Shown: positions 1-7,956 of the stretch, piece after piece
Numbering within the stretch: the stretch's first letter is position 1
How the letters are laid out: each line of letters begins with the position of its first letter
From: Algoriphagus algorifonticola
GTDB lineage: Bacteria > Bacteroidota > Bacteroidia > Cytophagales > Cyclobacteriaceae
Length of the DNA: 64,000 nucleotides
Direction: 5' to 3'
Assembly (NCBI RefSeq): GCF_007655305.1
Contig: NZ_VLOG01000039.1
Span: forward strand, 159,983 to 223,982
Translations under genes and position numbers: made by a program
Notes under the pieces: model-generated
The model's database searches: none
Seen by the model: only the letters and a program-made list of their open reading frames with translations
Told to the model about the DNA's origin: nothing

Positions 1-1
1 A

Positions 2-328
2 CAAGTGGTGGCTTCGGGGCCTGAGATTAAATCCATTGCCAAAGATGGAGCGCATTTAACTTTGACCTATGAGTCCACCGGTGAAGGCCTGACTCTAGTG
101 AAAGATGGAGATGTATTAGGCTTTATCATCAAAGACCAAAATGGCAAGTGGCATCAGGTTAAGGGACAAATTGAGGGGAAAAATCAAGTGAAAATTCCAT
201 TGGAAAGTGGAATAGAACCTATGGAACTACGTTATGCATGGGCTGATAACCCTGAAGTCAACTTAATCAACTCAGAAGGACTTCCTGCGATCCCATTCCA
301 GAAAATAATGGCTAAGAAAGAGGAGTAA
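2..328 (+). CDS. Sialate O-acetylesterase, C-terminal fragment
   Basis: The open frame runs in from before the window, so only the last ~109 codons are present. The visible part is the C-terminal beta-rich region of SGNH-type sialate 9-O-acetylesterases; the run LRYAWADNPEVNL followed by GLPAIPF is characteristic of that family. Such enzymes remove O-acetyl groups from sialic acids or plant glycans in the periplasm and usually sit in glycan-use loci. The catalytic Ser and His lie upstream and cannot be checked. It ends two bases before the stop of the convergent hydrolase gene, so the two genes meet tail to tail. The family call rests on this short tail only. Confidence 0.75.
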   Translation, partial: QVVASGPEIKSIAKDGAHLTLTYESTGEGLTLVKDGDVLGFIIKDQNGKWHQVKGQIEGKNQVKIPLESGIEPMELRYAWADNPEVNLINSEGLPAIPFQKIMAKKEE

Positions 329-330
329 CC

Positions 331-1392
331 CTATTTTTCTTTCACTTCTTGAACTTGCTGCATTTGATTGACTAATTCCGCATATTCTGGACGTGAAGGT
401 ATTTTAACCACGTTTTCCAAAAAATCAATGCTTTCAAAAAGGACTCCTTCCCAATCTTTGGAGGTAATGGAGCTGGCTATTACATGGTCTCCTGCCTGAG
501 GGAATGCTACTTCTCTCTTTAGGGACTCTGGAGTGGATACCTGTTGATACATCTCGAGCATTTTGGGAACAGACACCACAAAATCCTGCTCTTCTGCACT
601 TTTATAATAATAGCCTAAAAATAAAGGCTGATTTATCTTTTTGAACGTGCTTTCATTCATCATGCTGTATAATAATACAGCTAAACTTTCATAAGCGTGG
701 ATATGGTAATCTTCAGACCAAAAAGCAGCTTTATCACCTTTTCTTTCCTGATGAATAACACTGTTTTCCATCATGGTTTTTTCCATTAGAAACTTTGACC
801 AAGGCTTAAAAAGAGGCTCTAGCCTACCGCCATTATCCCTTACAGCTGGGGAGTAAAGCATGATGGCTTTAATATCTTCTTGCTGACTAGCTAGGAGTAG
901 CGTCAATGCTCCTCCCATGGAAGTGCCAATTACAATTACTTCATCTCCCAAGCTTTTTCCGATTTGATAAGCTTCACCTGCAGCATCAGCCAGTTTTTGA
1001 GCACTTATGTACTCCATACCGTTCTCTCGTTTGATACCATGCTCAGGTAATCGGGTTACAAAAAGGTTGGCCCCAAAATGGTCTGCTAAAAATCTATGCA
1101 CAGGATCACCTTCCATAGGACTGGCTCCAAACCCGTGAATATATACGATAGAGTAGGGTGTTTTTCTTTTATTGGCGCTGTCAGCCCAAATGATGTATGC
1201 CTCATTTCCAGCTTTCAATCCTTTTACAGTATCCTCTCTTTGTTGAATATATTCAGAAAGCTCATTGACGCGAGTAGGAACCTCAGGGAATTGGATTTGT
1301 AATTCCTGCTCTTCCACTTTTGGGCCCAGCATATAGACTATGGCAATAAGCATTGCAGTGGCAAAAAGCCCAAGGAATATTTTACGAAGCAT
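331..1392 (-). CDS. Membrane-anchored alpha/beta hydrolase
   Basis: A 353-residue protein with one N-terminal hydrophobic segment (about residues 3-22), followed by an alpha/beta-hydrolase fold. The oxyanion-region motif HGFGAS is at 86-91, the nucleophile elbow GTSMGG has Ser158, and a likely catalytic His is in AGDHVIA near residue 303. It resembles carboxylesterase/lysophospholipase-like serine hydrolases tethered in the inner membrane with the domain in the periplasm. The substrate cannot be told from sequence. It lies 4 bp downstream of the lipoprotein gene on the same strand, so the two may be co-transcribed. Confidence 0.8.
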   Translation of the reverse strand: MLRKIFLGLFATAMLIAIVYMLGPKVEEQELQIQFPEVPTRVNELSEYIQQREDTVKGLKAGNEAYIIWADSANKRKTPYSIVYIHGFGASPMEGDPVHRFLADHFGANLFVTRLPEHGIKRENGMEYISAQKLADAAGEAYQIGKSLGDEVIVIGTSMGGALTLLLASQQEDIKAIMLYSPAVRDNGGRLEPLFKPWSKFLMEKTMMENSVIHQERKGDKAAFWSEDYHIHAYESLAVLLYSMMNESTFKKINQPLFLGYYYKSAEEQDFVVSVPKMLEMYQQVSTPESLKREVAFPQAGDHVIASSITSKDWEGVLFESIDFLENVVKIPSRPEYAELVNQMQQVQEVKEK

Positions 1393-1396
1393 ATCT

Positions 1397-1996
1397 CTAG
1401 TTCAGTTTCAAAATTGGAGAGCTCGAATTTACGACGATTTGGTTACCATTTTTCAGAAATAAAAAAGTCCGTGTTTTCAGTTGTGAGTTATTGGAGATGT
1501 TACCCTTATAACTAAGCCCAATCAACCTGTCGAATTTTTTAAAATCTCTGATCTCCGACAATCGAATACCTTCAAAATTTTCAAATAGATAAGAAATATC
1601 AGAACCAGCCTGAAGTTCGCCATAGGACTCTGTCAGGGTGATAGCGATGTTGGAGATATTTCTAAAATCATAGATCGGCAAGCAACTTAAGGCAAAGGCT
1701 CTTCCAAGCTGAGAACTACCTGTAGAGTTCTCGGATAATAATTCAGGTTCTAATTCTAGTACCACTTGGAAGTCTTTTGAATTAACGGTATCTGTTGATT
1801 TGGAGTAGGTATTATTTATGTAGGGTAGGTACAGCACTTTGAGATCTATTGCATTAGCTGCCCGCGGTGGTGGACAAGATTCGTATAAATCAGGTAATTG
1901 CTCTTGAACACAGGAAGACCCCACCAAAAAAGCTAAGTATCCAAAACACAGAATCAAAGTGCTATTGATAGATTTTGAGGTAAATAGTGTTTTCAT
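1397..1996 (-). CDS. Putative lipoprotein of unknown function
   Basis: A 199-residue protein whose N-terminus has a hydrophobic stretch ending in a lipobox-like VGSSC (Cys about residue 29), so it is probably a lipoprotein. The rest is a soluble domain I do not recognise, with two more cysteines (about 41 and 105) and many Ser/Asn residues. It is followed 4 bp later by the alpha/beta hydrolase gene on the same strand, suggesting a two-gene unit. The upstream intergenic region (1997-2240) is AT-rich and must hold promoters for this gene and the divergent 2241 gene. Function unknown. Confidence 0.6.
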   Translation of the reverse strand: MKTLFTSKSINSTLILCFGYLAFLVGSSCVQEQLPDLYESCPPPRAANAIDLKVLYLPYINNTYSKSTDTVNSKDFQVVLELEPELLSENSTGSSQLGRAFALSCLPIYDFRNISNIAITLTESYGELQAGSDISYLFENFEGIRLSEIRDFKKFDRLIGLSYKGNISNNSQLKTRTFLFLKNGNQIVVNSSSPILKLN

Positions 1997-2240
1997 AGCA
2001 AGTGATAAGATGCTTTTAAAGAAAATAAATCATTTTTATTTGAATGTCAGAATCCTAGATTGAAGCATTCATTATATATACTTAAATATCTGAAAATGAG
2101 TTTTGTAAAATATGAATTAAATATACTCAGAATCGGGCCGGAATTAAAAATCCTTTTTGGTTAAGTGATAGAAATTAAATTTCTGGAAATTTTGATGTAT
2201 CGATTTACTAATATTGCCGTATAAGCAAAAAAGTACAATC

Positions 2241-2804
2241 ATGAAAAGAGCCCTATTATTTTTCCTGTTCCTCCTAGTATTCAATTTTGTCAGCGCACAG
2301 GAACCTGTACCTTCCCGTTCTGTATATGTCGAAATCGGTGGGCCGGGACTTCCATATAGCTTCAATTATGATTTTCGATTTGATAAAGAAAGAATGGATT
2401 CCTGGGGAATGAGAGTTGGGATGGGAGGTTATAAAACTTCTGATAACGATTCTTTTTTCTCCATACCATTGATGGTCAATAGGCTTTATGGAAAGGGTCC
2501 TCATTATTTTGAGTTAGGATTCGGTGCCACTTTTTTTGCCTTTGATACCTATGACAATTCTTATTGTATCGATGGTTTTTTCAATCAAAACGGAGAATAT
2601 ATATGCAGACAAACCTCTTCTAATTATTACAGCTTTATTTTAGAAGTGGACGGTTCTCCTAGTGTAATGGGAACGATGAATTTTGGTTATAGAAAAGTCC
2701 CTGTGGATGGAGGTTTTACTTGGAAGGTCAATATCAACCCAATATTTAACAACAATGGTTTTTGGCCACTCTTTGCAGGAATAGGAATTGGTTATTCATT
2801 TTAA
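2241..2804 (+). CDS. Secreted outer-membrane-barrel-like protein, tandem copy 1
   Basis: A 187-residue protein. I start at the ATG at 2241 because it opens a clear signal peptide (residues 1-20, ending VSAQ); an upstream in-frame start would add nine polar residues before it. The mature part alternates hydrophobic and glycine/aromatic residues and ends in an aromatic strand (GIGIGYSF), typical of a small outer-membrane beta-barrel or porin-like fold. It is a paralogue of the next gene: matching blocks include GLPYSFNYDFRF versus GLTYSINYDQRF and FGYRKVPVDGGF versus LGYRSEPQDGGF. It carries an extra Cys-containing loop (about residues 111-125) absent from copy 2. Role unknown. Confidence 0.6.
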   Translation: MKRALLFFLFLLVFNFVSAQEPVPSRSVYVEIGGPGLPYSFNYDFRFDKERMDSWGMRVGMGGYKTSDNDSFFSIPLMVNRLYGKGPHYFELGFGATFFAFDTYDNSYCIDGFFNQNGEYICRQTSSNYYSFILEVDGSPSVMGTMNFGYRKVPVDGGFTWKVNINPIFNNNGFWPLFAGIGIGYSF

Positions 2805-2810
2805 AAGATT

Positions 2811-3314
2811 ATGAAAAAATTTGTATTAGTATTTTTATTTCTTTCTCTGATTGGACATTCTGCTTCCTACGCCCAACAAACAGAGAGAGAGCAAGGCAGA
2901 GGAGTTTATTTTGAGCTTTTTGGTAGTGGCCTTACCTATTCTATCAATTACGATCAAAGGTTTGAAAAGCGATTTGATGGATTGGGCTTCAAAGCGGGTC
3001 TTTCCTACATTGGAGTAGATGGCACCTCTGTGGCAACTTTTCCCTTAGGATTAAATTACCTGCTTGGGAAGAATGGAAAATACTTTGAAATGGGTTTAGG
3101 TGGAACTTACTTGGCGGGAGCCGATAGATCAAATACCTTTTTCTCAGGAGATAGCAGAACGACGGGAGATGGATTTGTGGGGAATTTGATTCTAGGCTAT
3201 AGAAGTGAACCTCAAGATGGAGGATTTTTGTTCAGGGCCTCTGTCACGCCAATGTTTGGATCAGGGTTTTTCTGGCCCTTTTATGCTGGTTTCAGTTTTG
3301 GTTATGCTTTCTAA
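2811..3314 (+). CDS. Secreted outer-membrane-barrel-like protein, tandem copy 2
   Basis: A 167-residue protein with a signal peptide (residues 1-21, ending SYAQ) and a mature part with the same strand pattern as the preceding gene, ending FSFGYAF. It begins 6 bp after copy 1, so they are almost certainly co-transcribed and arose by tandem duplication followed by strong divergence. The stop overlaps by 4 bp the stop of the convergent monooxygenase gene. No recognisable enzymatic motif. A small outer-membrane barrel is the simplest reading; the alternative is a soluble beta-sandwich. Confidence 0.6.
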   Translation: MKKFVLVFLFLSLIGHSASYAQQTEREQGRGVYFELFGSGLTYSINYDQRFEKRFDGLGFKAGLSYIGVDGTSVATFPLGLNYLLGKNGKYFEMGLGGTYLAGADRSNTFFSGDSRTTGDGFVGNLILGYRSEPQDGGFLFRASVTPMFGSGFFWPFYAGFSFGYAF

Positions 3315-3628
3315 ATTTCAAAACCATAATCTCTCTCAACCCTACAAATTCTTGTTTTATAGCATTGATACCATTTGAGTTTGCCTAAAGTTTGGGCCTC
3401 TAGGTGATCTAGATTCTGCTTCCAGATTTTGATGGATTCCAAGTCCTTCCAATAACTTACTGTGATTCCTACTTCATTTCTTGCGCTTTCGTGCCCAAGA
3501 TATCCTGCTTGCTGACTAGCTAAGTTTACCATCAATTCTGACATTTCTGCATAGCCTGCTGTTTCATCGCTTAAAATCGAAGAAAAAATCACTGCATAAT
3601 AGGGGGGAGTTGGAGTCTGAGCTAGCAT
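3311..3628 (-). CDS. Antibiotic biosynthesis monooxygenase (ABM) domain protein
   Basis: A 105-residue single-domain protein of the dimeric alpha-beta barrel ABM superfamily. The pattern of a YYAVIFSS strand, a helix with MVNLASQQAGYLGHESAR, then VTVSYWKD and a helix with IKIWKQNLDHLEAQ is typical of these small haem- or cofactor-independent oxygenase-like proteins. It sits 6 bp downstream of a DJ-1/PfpI gene on the same strand, so the two are likely an operon, perhaps in oxidative or carbonyl stress. The substrate is unknown. Many ABM proteins have no proven monooxygenase activity. Confidence 0.8.
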   Translation of the reverse strand: MLAQTPTPPYYAVIFSSILSDETAGYAEMSELMVNLASQQAGYLGHESARNEVGITVSYWKDLESIKIWKQNLDHLEAQTLGKLKWYQCYKTRICRVERDYGFEI

Positions 3629-3634
3629 CTGTAT

Positions 3635-4231
3635 TTATTTTTCGTATTCCATATAGTTTTTAGTTTTTTGGAAAACCTCGTTCCCAAAAGTCTGGCTTAC
3701 TAAATGCAAAGCCAAATCAATTCCGGCAGAAATTCCTGCGGCTGTAAAAAGCCGATCCCCTGATTGAACAAATCTGCTTTTTCGGATAGGAATAGAGGTA
3801 GGGCTTAACTTTAAAATATCATCATAAACCTCATGATGGGTACAGAATTGCTGTTGATTCAGTAAGCCAAGTTTGGCAGGTATCCTCACACCAGAACAAA
3901 CAGTCATGGTCCACTTTGAGGATTGGATAAGCCTATTTAGCTGATTTAGGGAATCTTGATTTTTAATCACCCTTTTACTTCCGTCTCCACCTGGGATTAC
4001 TAAAAAATCTAATTGCTCAACTGAATCAAATGATTTAGCTGGTTTCACTGTCAGATTGCCAATGGTTGTTAGGCTGTTTAAGGAATCTCCTATGGTAAAT
4101 ACCTCGAGTTTTTCTTTACCGATAATTTCACTCGCTACTGAAAAAACTTCAAATGGTCCTGCGAAATCAAGAACTTCCACATCCGGAAAGATGTAAACAC
4201 CCAAGCTTAATTTTTGTCCTGATTGAGCCAT
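3635..4231 (-). CDS. DJ-1/PfpI family protein
   Basis: A 198-residue class I glutamine-amidotransferase-like protein. The N-terminal strand LGVYIFPDVEVLDFAGP with acidic residues near the active site, the IPGG turn (79-82) and the nucleophile elbow TVCSG (Cys112) are all present, and the C-terminal helix AAGISAGIDLALHLV is as in PfpI/isonitrile-hydratase-like members. Related proteins act as isonitrile hydratases, glyoxalase III or stress chaperones; the sequence does not decide between them. It heads a two-gene unit with the ABM gene. Confidence 0.85.
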   Translation of the reverse strand: MAQSGQKLSLGVYIFPDVEVLDFAGPFEVFSVASEIIGKEKLEVFTIGDSLNSLTTIGNLTVKPAKSFDSVEQLDFLVIPGGDGSKRVIKNQDSLNQLNRLIQSSKWTMTVCSGVRIPAKLGLLNQQQFCTHHEVYDDILKLSPTSIPIRKSRFVQSGDRLFTAAGISAGIDLALHLVSQTFGNEVFQKTKNYMEYEK

Positions 4232-4375
4232 ATCTGATGAATTGGAACTAATAGAATTTTAGAAATTGAAATGAAGTTAATCCTGATTTTATGTTCTGAT
4301 TAATTTTTGAGAGTTTCTTCTTTTGATATGAATCAAATAATTATTTCTACTTAATCAAATTATAAAAACCCATCG

Positions 4376-4383
4376 TAATTTTG
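4376..4383 (+). promoter_or_regulatory. Candidate Bacteroidota -7 promoter element
   Basis: TAATTTTG matches the Bacteroidota primary sigma -7 consensus TAnnTTTG. No good -33 TTG is present about 20 bp upstream. It is proposed only because it lies about 190 bp before a strong terminator with no coding frame in between. Confidence 0.3.
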
Positions 4384-4389
4384 TATGCA

Positions 4390-4581
4390 AGACGAGTAAT
4401 TATTTTCCAGGAGCAAAATATTATTTCGTTTACTGTATTCTATTTATCGTAAAGATAAGATCTCATAGGGTTAGTTGATTAAGAGTACAAACCAAATAGG
4501 GCTCCTTCCCTGAAAAAGGAATAGTGATTTTTGTTTATCACCAAGAGCCCCGGCCTAAAACCGGGGCTTGTTTTTTATTTA
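4390..4581 (+). ncRNA. Candidate structured small RNA (unassigned class)
   Basis: This non-coding stretch between two minus-strand genes reads, on the plus strand, as a compact RNA ending in an intrinsic terminator. GGGCTC (4499-4504) pairs with GAGCCC (4545-4550) and encloses two hairpins: TTCC/GGAA (4506-4509/4518-4521) and GTGAT/ATCAC (4524-4528/4537-4541). The right arm of the outer stem overlaps the left arm of the terminator (4546-4553), so the two folds exclude each other. No plus-strand gene ends here that would need this terminator. It could be a free small RNA (a 6S-like RNA is one idea) or a relic leader. I cannot assign an Rfam class by eye, and the 5' end is a guess. Confidence 0.4.
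4546..4581 (+). terminator. Intrinsic terminator, plus strand
   Basis: AGCCCCGG (4546-4553) and CCGGGGCT (4561-4568) form an 8-bp GC-rich stem with a 7-nt loop, followed by TTGTTTTTTATTT on the plus strand. The T-run is on the plus side only, so it terminates plus-strand transcription. The minus-strand serine hydrolase gene ends at 4575 and would read into the hairpin without a good U-tract. Confidence 0.75.
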
Positions 4582-5792
4582 CCCAAGCTTTCCAACACCA
4601 TTTTAACCAGCTCCGCCTTGTCTTCATTAGGTATCCATCTGGCGACTATGAGTAGATCATTTTCAGGATCCACATAAATCATGTTGGTTCCAGCTCCAAT
4701 ATGTAAAAAGGCAGATTTTGGAGCTGCAGGAACTTGTTTCAAGTCTTCGTTCAAAAAGTAATTCATGAAACCATAGGAAGGATTGGCCGGAGTAGGGGTC
4801 TTTGATTTTTTGATCCATTCAGGAGCTATCAATTGTTTTCCATTCCAAGAACCATTTCTAAGGGTTAAATAGCCAAATCTCGCCTGATCCCAAGCGGAAA
4901 GCATCATTCCACCACCCCAATGAGACCCACCACTTACTGATTGAATAATTTGACCATCTATTATTACAAAAGAGTTTTCATAGCCCGTCCAGCGCCAAGT
5001 ATCACTGGCGCCTATCGGGTCCATAATTTTTTCTTTCAAGACAGTTGGAAGTGGTTTTCTCCATATATTCAAAAGTGCCAATGCCAGTACATTTACTCTT
5101 GTATCATTGTATTCATACACAGATCCAGGTGTGTTTTGCGGTCTCGCTCTTTTTTTGGACACTCCTTCACTGGGTCTATCAGCCCAATCAGGCTTACCCC
5201 ATAAGCTTCCTTCCCAATCTGAAGTTTGTCTCAATAAATGATCCCATGTAATGGTTCTGTTGTGTTCCGTGTCAAAAAGCTCAAATACATCCTCTTCAAA
5301 AAAATGATCAGACTTGTTGACCATCAATTTGGCGGGTTCATAGGGATAAATCGGAGCCATATAAGGATAGACCAGATCATTTTCGTCTGCAATTAATCCT
5401 TCTTGAACAGCTAATCCTGCAGTGGTAGATAAAAAGCTTTTGGCAACTGAAAATGTCAAGTCAACTCTATCTGGTTCACCCCATTGACCGACTACATATC
5501 CTTTGTAAATGATAAGACCTGTAGCAGGACCTCTGGTTTTCATAGGACCCACAGGATAACCGAATGGTTCGCGACCAAAACCAGATTCATAATGGGCTAT
5601 TTTTAAATTAGGATTTGCATCGCTTTCATGAGATTTGGCAAATTGAATTGCCTCAGCAATTTTGTCCGAATTCATACTTAATTCGGAAGGAGATTTTTGC
5701 TCCCATGCGCCCTTTTCGGGGAAATAAACTTGGGCACTGGATATTGTGGAAAATAAACAAAGGATCAGGGCAGTAATGTAGAATTTTGTCAT
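4575..5792 (-). CDS. Secreted serine hydrolase (class C beta-lactamase family)
   Basis: A 405-residue protein with a signal peptide (residues 1-20, ending SSA-Q) and a beta-lactamase/DD-peptidase-like fold. The SxxK motif is SVAK with Ser115 and Lys118, preceded by the usual LTF. The second motif region reads EYNDTRVN (about 227-234), where Y-N-D takes the place of the classical Y-x-N. The C-terminal part has a glycine-rich strand (LHIGAGTNMIYVDP). Relatives are esterases, D-amino-acid amidases or peptidoglycan-modifying enzymes; real beta-lactamase activity is not implied. It stands alone, with terminator-bearing sequence after it and an AT-rich promoter region before it (5793-5970). Confidence 0.85.
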   Translation of the reverse strand: MTKFYITALILCLFSTISSAQVYFPEKGAWEQKSPSELSMNSDKIAEAIQFAKSHESDANPNLKIAHYESGFGREPFGYPVGPMKTRGPATGLIIYKGYVVGQWGEPDRVDLTFSVAKSFLSTTAGLAVQEGLIADENDLVYPYMAPIYPYEPAKLMVNKSDHFFEEDVFELFDTEHNRTITWDHLLRQTSDWEGSLWGKPDWADRPSEGVSKKRARPQNTPGSVYEYNDTRVNVLALALLNIWRKPLPTVLKEKIMDPIGASDTWRWTGYENSFVIIDGQIIQSVSGGSHWGGGMMLSAWDQARFGYLTLRNGSWNGKQLIAPEWIKKSKTPTPANPSYGFMNYFLNEDLKQVPAAPKSAFLHIGAGTNMIYVDPENDLLIVARWIPNEDKAELVKMVLESLGK

Positions 5793-5970
5793 GATTGGAT
5801 GATTTATTGCGATTTTACCAAAAAAAGAAAGTAAAGCCTCACCGTTGATGTATTTGAGGAATATGGTATCAAAATTAGATCATATCAAACTCTTTCTTTT
5901 TTCCTTGGTTAAATTTCTGAACTTTATAAGCAAGTAGATTAGAATACACATTGTTTTACCCAGCAAAAAA

Positions 5971-7218
5971 ATGAAAGAGAAAAAAATTTACATTATTGGT
6001 GCAGGAATATCAGGATTGATTGCCGCTTTGGAATTAGAGAAGGCAGGATTTTCTCCTGTAATATTGGAATCAAGCGATCAAGTTGGAGGTAGAGTTAAAA
6101 CTGATGTGGTAGATGGATTTCTCTTGGACCATGGGTTTCAGGTATTGAATACTGCTTATCCCGAGGCCAAGAAATATCTGGATTTTCAAGCGCTTCATTT
6201 GAAGACTTTTGATCCAGGGGCAGTAATTCTTAATTCGAAAGAGTCCTATATCATTTCAGACCCAATGAGAAACCCATTGAAAATTATGGGGATGGTTTTT
6301 TCTAAGGTTGGGACCTTTTTGGATAAAGTGAAAATGTTTGCTTTGACTCATGAATTGAAGAAAAAGACCAACGAGGAAATTTTTAACACTCCAAGTTTAC
6401 CCACCCTTCAGTATTTGAAAGCGTATGGGTTTTCTGATCAAATAATTACGAATTTCTTCATTCCTTTTTTCAGAGGAGTTTTTCTCGAAAAACAATTAAA
6501 TACCTCCTCCAGAATGTTTGAGTTCGTGTTTAAAATGTTTTCCCTTGGTCATGCGGCCGTTCCTGAAAAAGGAATGGGTGAAATACCTAAACTCTTGCGG
6601 AAACAGCTAAGCACAACTCAAATCTATTTCAATACTGCAGTTAAGGAAGTTCAGGGAAATGCAATCCATTTAGAAAACGGTGAAACCTTATTAGCAGATA
6701 GAATCATCATAGCTGTTCAACCTGATAAAGTGATGAAGCAGCTTCAGGGGCAGTTTGCTGCTCCTAGAAAAGTGATAAATATGTATTTCTCTCTACAAAA
6801 ATCTTTCTTGGCCAGGCCTATGATAGGTTTATTAAATGAGGGGAAGTATGTGAATAATGTTGTGTTTATGGATGATGTTTCAGATGCATACAGTGGTTCT
6901 GATAGGTCATTATTATCGGTGACTGTTTTAGAATCTGACTTAGAAGAAAAAGAGCTAGTAAAAGCTGTTCAAAGTGAGTTGGAGGCTGTTTCTGGCATCA
7001 AGTCAGAATATTTTAAGCTGATAAAAACTTATCAAATAAATTATGCTTTGCCAGTCTTGGATGATTTGAAATATACAATTCCATTTACTGAATGTAAGAT
7101 TACTGATCATGTCTTTTTAGCAGGAGACTACTTATTAAATGGTTCAATAAATGCAGCTATGACTTCGGGAAGAATTGCCTCTGAGGCTGTTGTACATTCT
7201 TATATGCCAACTCATTAA
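5971..7218 (+). CDS. FAD-dependent oxidoreductase (amine oxidase/PPOX-like)
   Basis: A 415-residue flavoprotein. The N-terminal dinucleotide fold has IIGAGISGL (GxGxxG at 10-15), an acidic end of strand 2 (ILESSDQVGGR) and the GGR motif usual in amine oxidase/protoporphyrinogen oxidase/phytoene desaturase families. The C-terminus has the FAD-binding VFLAGDYLLNGSINAAMTSG block. No signal peptide, so cytoplasmic. The exact reaction is unresolved: it is shorter than true PPOX or CrtI enzymes and has no haem or carotenoid neighbours. It is likely transcribed alone or with the following 203-aa gene 87 bp downstream. Confidence 0.8.
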   Translation: MKEKKIYIIGAGISGLIAALELEKAGFSPVILESSDQVGGRVKTDVVDGFLLDHGFQVLNTAYPEAKKYLDFQALHLKTFDPGAVILNSKESYIISDPMRNPLKIMGMVFSKVGTFLDKVKMFALTHELKKKTNEEIFNTPSLPTLQYLKAYGFSDQIITNFFIPFFRGVFLEKQLNTSSRMFEFVFKMFSLGHAAVPEKGMGEIPKLLRKQLSTTQIYFNTAVKEVQGNAIHLENGETLLADRIIIAVQPDKVMKQLQGQFAAPRKVINMYFSLQKSFLARPMIGLLNEGKYVNNVVFMDDVSDAYSGSDRSLLSVTVLESDLEEKELVKAVQSELEAVSGIKSEYFKLIKTYQINYALPVLDDLKYTIPFTECKITDHVFLAGDYLLNGSINAAMTSGRIASEAVVHSYMPTH

Positions 7219-7305
7219 GTATACTTTGGATCATACTTTTTTCGGTTTTTATATATATTATATATTTCTTTCCGTAACTTTTGAGAGTTTAAATCACCAC
7301 CCTCA

Positions 7306-7917
7306 ATGAACTCTAAATACCTCAAACTTGAAAAGGATACCATTCGACGGCATATATTGCTGATTGGTATCCTTTTTATATTCTCGAATTATACATTAGC
7401 TCAAAGCTTGGTGAAAAGCCAAATGGATCAGTTGGACTCCATCGTTAGGCCTGCTTCCAATTCAGTTGGATTCTCAGTCGTAAAAGATAGCGACCTGGCC
7501 AATTTTAAATCCTCCCTTGAAAGCCAATTGAAATCTATTGAGGATGAATTGGCCCAGATTTCCAAAAAGAATGATTCCCTTCAGTATTTGGTGGATTTGG
7601 GAAAAACAGAGTCTTCTAACGAGGCTCAAACTGAACAAAAGCCTGTATTTGCATCATCCAGCGATTCGGACCTACCAATTCCCCTTCCTATTTTTTATGC
7701 GATTATAGTAGTATTAATCATTTATGCAGGATATATAAGCCTTCGTTTTTTTTCAAATCAAAGCATCCTAAGAACTAATGAGGAAAGGATTATTAATATT
7801 GAAAAAGAGTTTGAAGCGCATAAAAGAAGGGCTGTAGAAAGGGAGAGAAAGCTCAAAAGAGAATTGATAGACGTCAAAAGAGATCAGGGGATCGAACCCG
7901 AGGAGGACGAAGAATAG
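7306..7917 (+). CDS. Single-span membrane protein with coiled coils, unknown
   Basis: A 203-residue protein with an N-terminal signal-like hydrophobic segment (about 15-32, ending TLAQ), a polar region with a coiled coil (about 62-95), a second strongly hydrophobic segment (about 124-148, IPLPIFYAIIVVLIIYAGY) and a highly charged C-terminal coiled coil ending in an acidic tail (EPEEDEE). This predicts a periplasmic N-terminal part, one membrane span and a cytoplasmic charged helix. I do not recognise the family. The start codon region contains an 11-bp perfect inverted repeat (7331-7376), described in the findings. Confidence 0.55.
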   Translation: MNSKYLKLEKDTIRRHILLIGILFIFSNYTLAQSLVKSQMDQLDSIVRPASNSVGFSVVKDSDLANFKSSLESQLKSIEDELAQISKKNDSLQYLVDLGKTESSNEAQTEQKPVFASSSDSDLPIPLPIFYAIIVVLIIYAGYISLRFFSNQSILRTNEERIINIEKEFEAHKRRAVERERKLKRELIDVKRDQGIEPEEDEE

Positions 7918-7956
7918 ATTGGCCTAAAAGTATTGTTATAGGTTAAATTCCTTTCC

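Noticed and set aside
4575..5792. True beta-lactamase
   Set aside because: SxxK is present but the second motif reads Y-N-D and the family is mostly esterase/peptidase-like; no resistance context.
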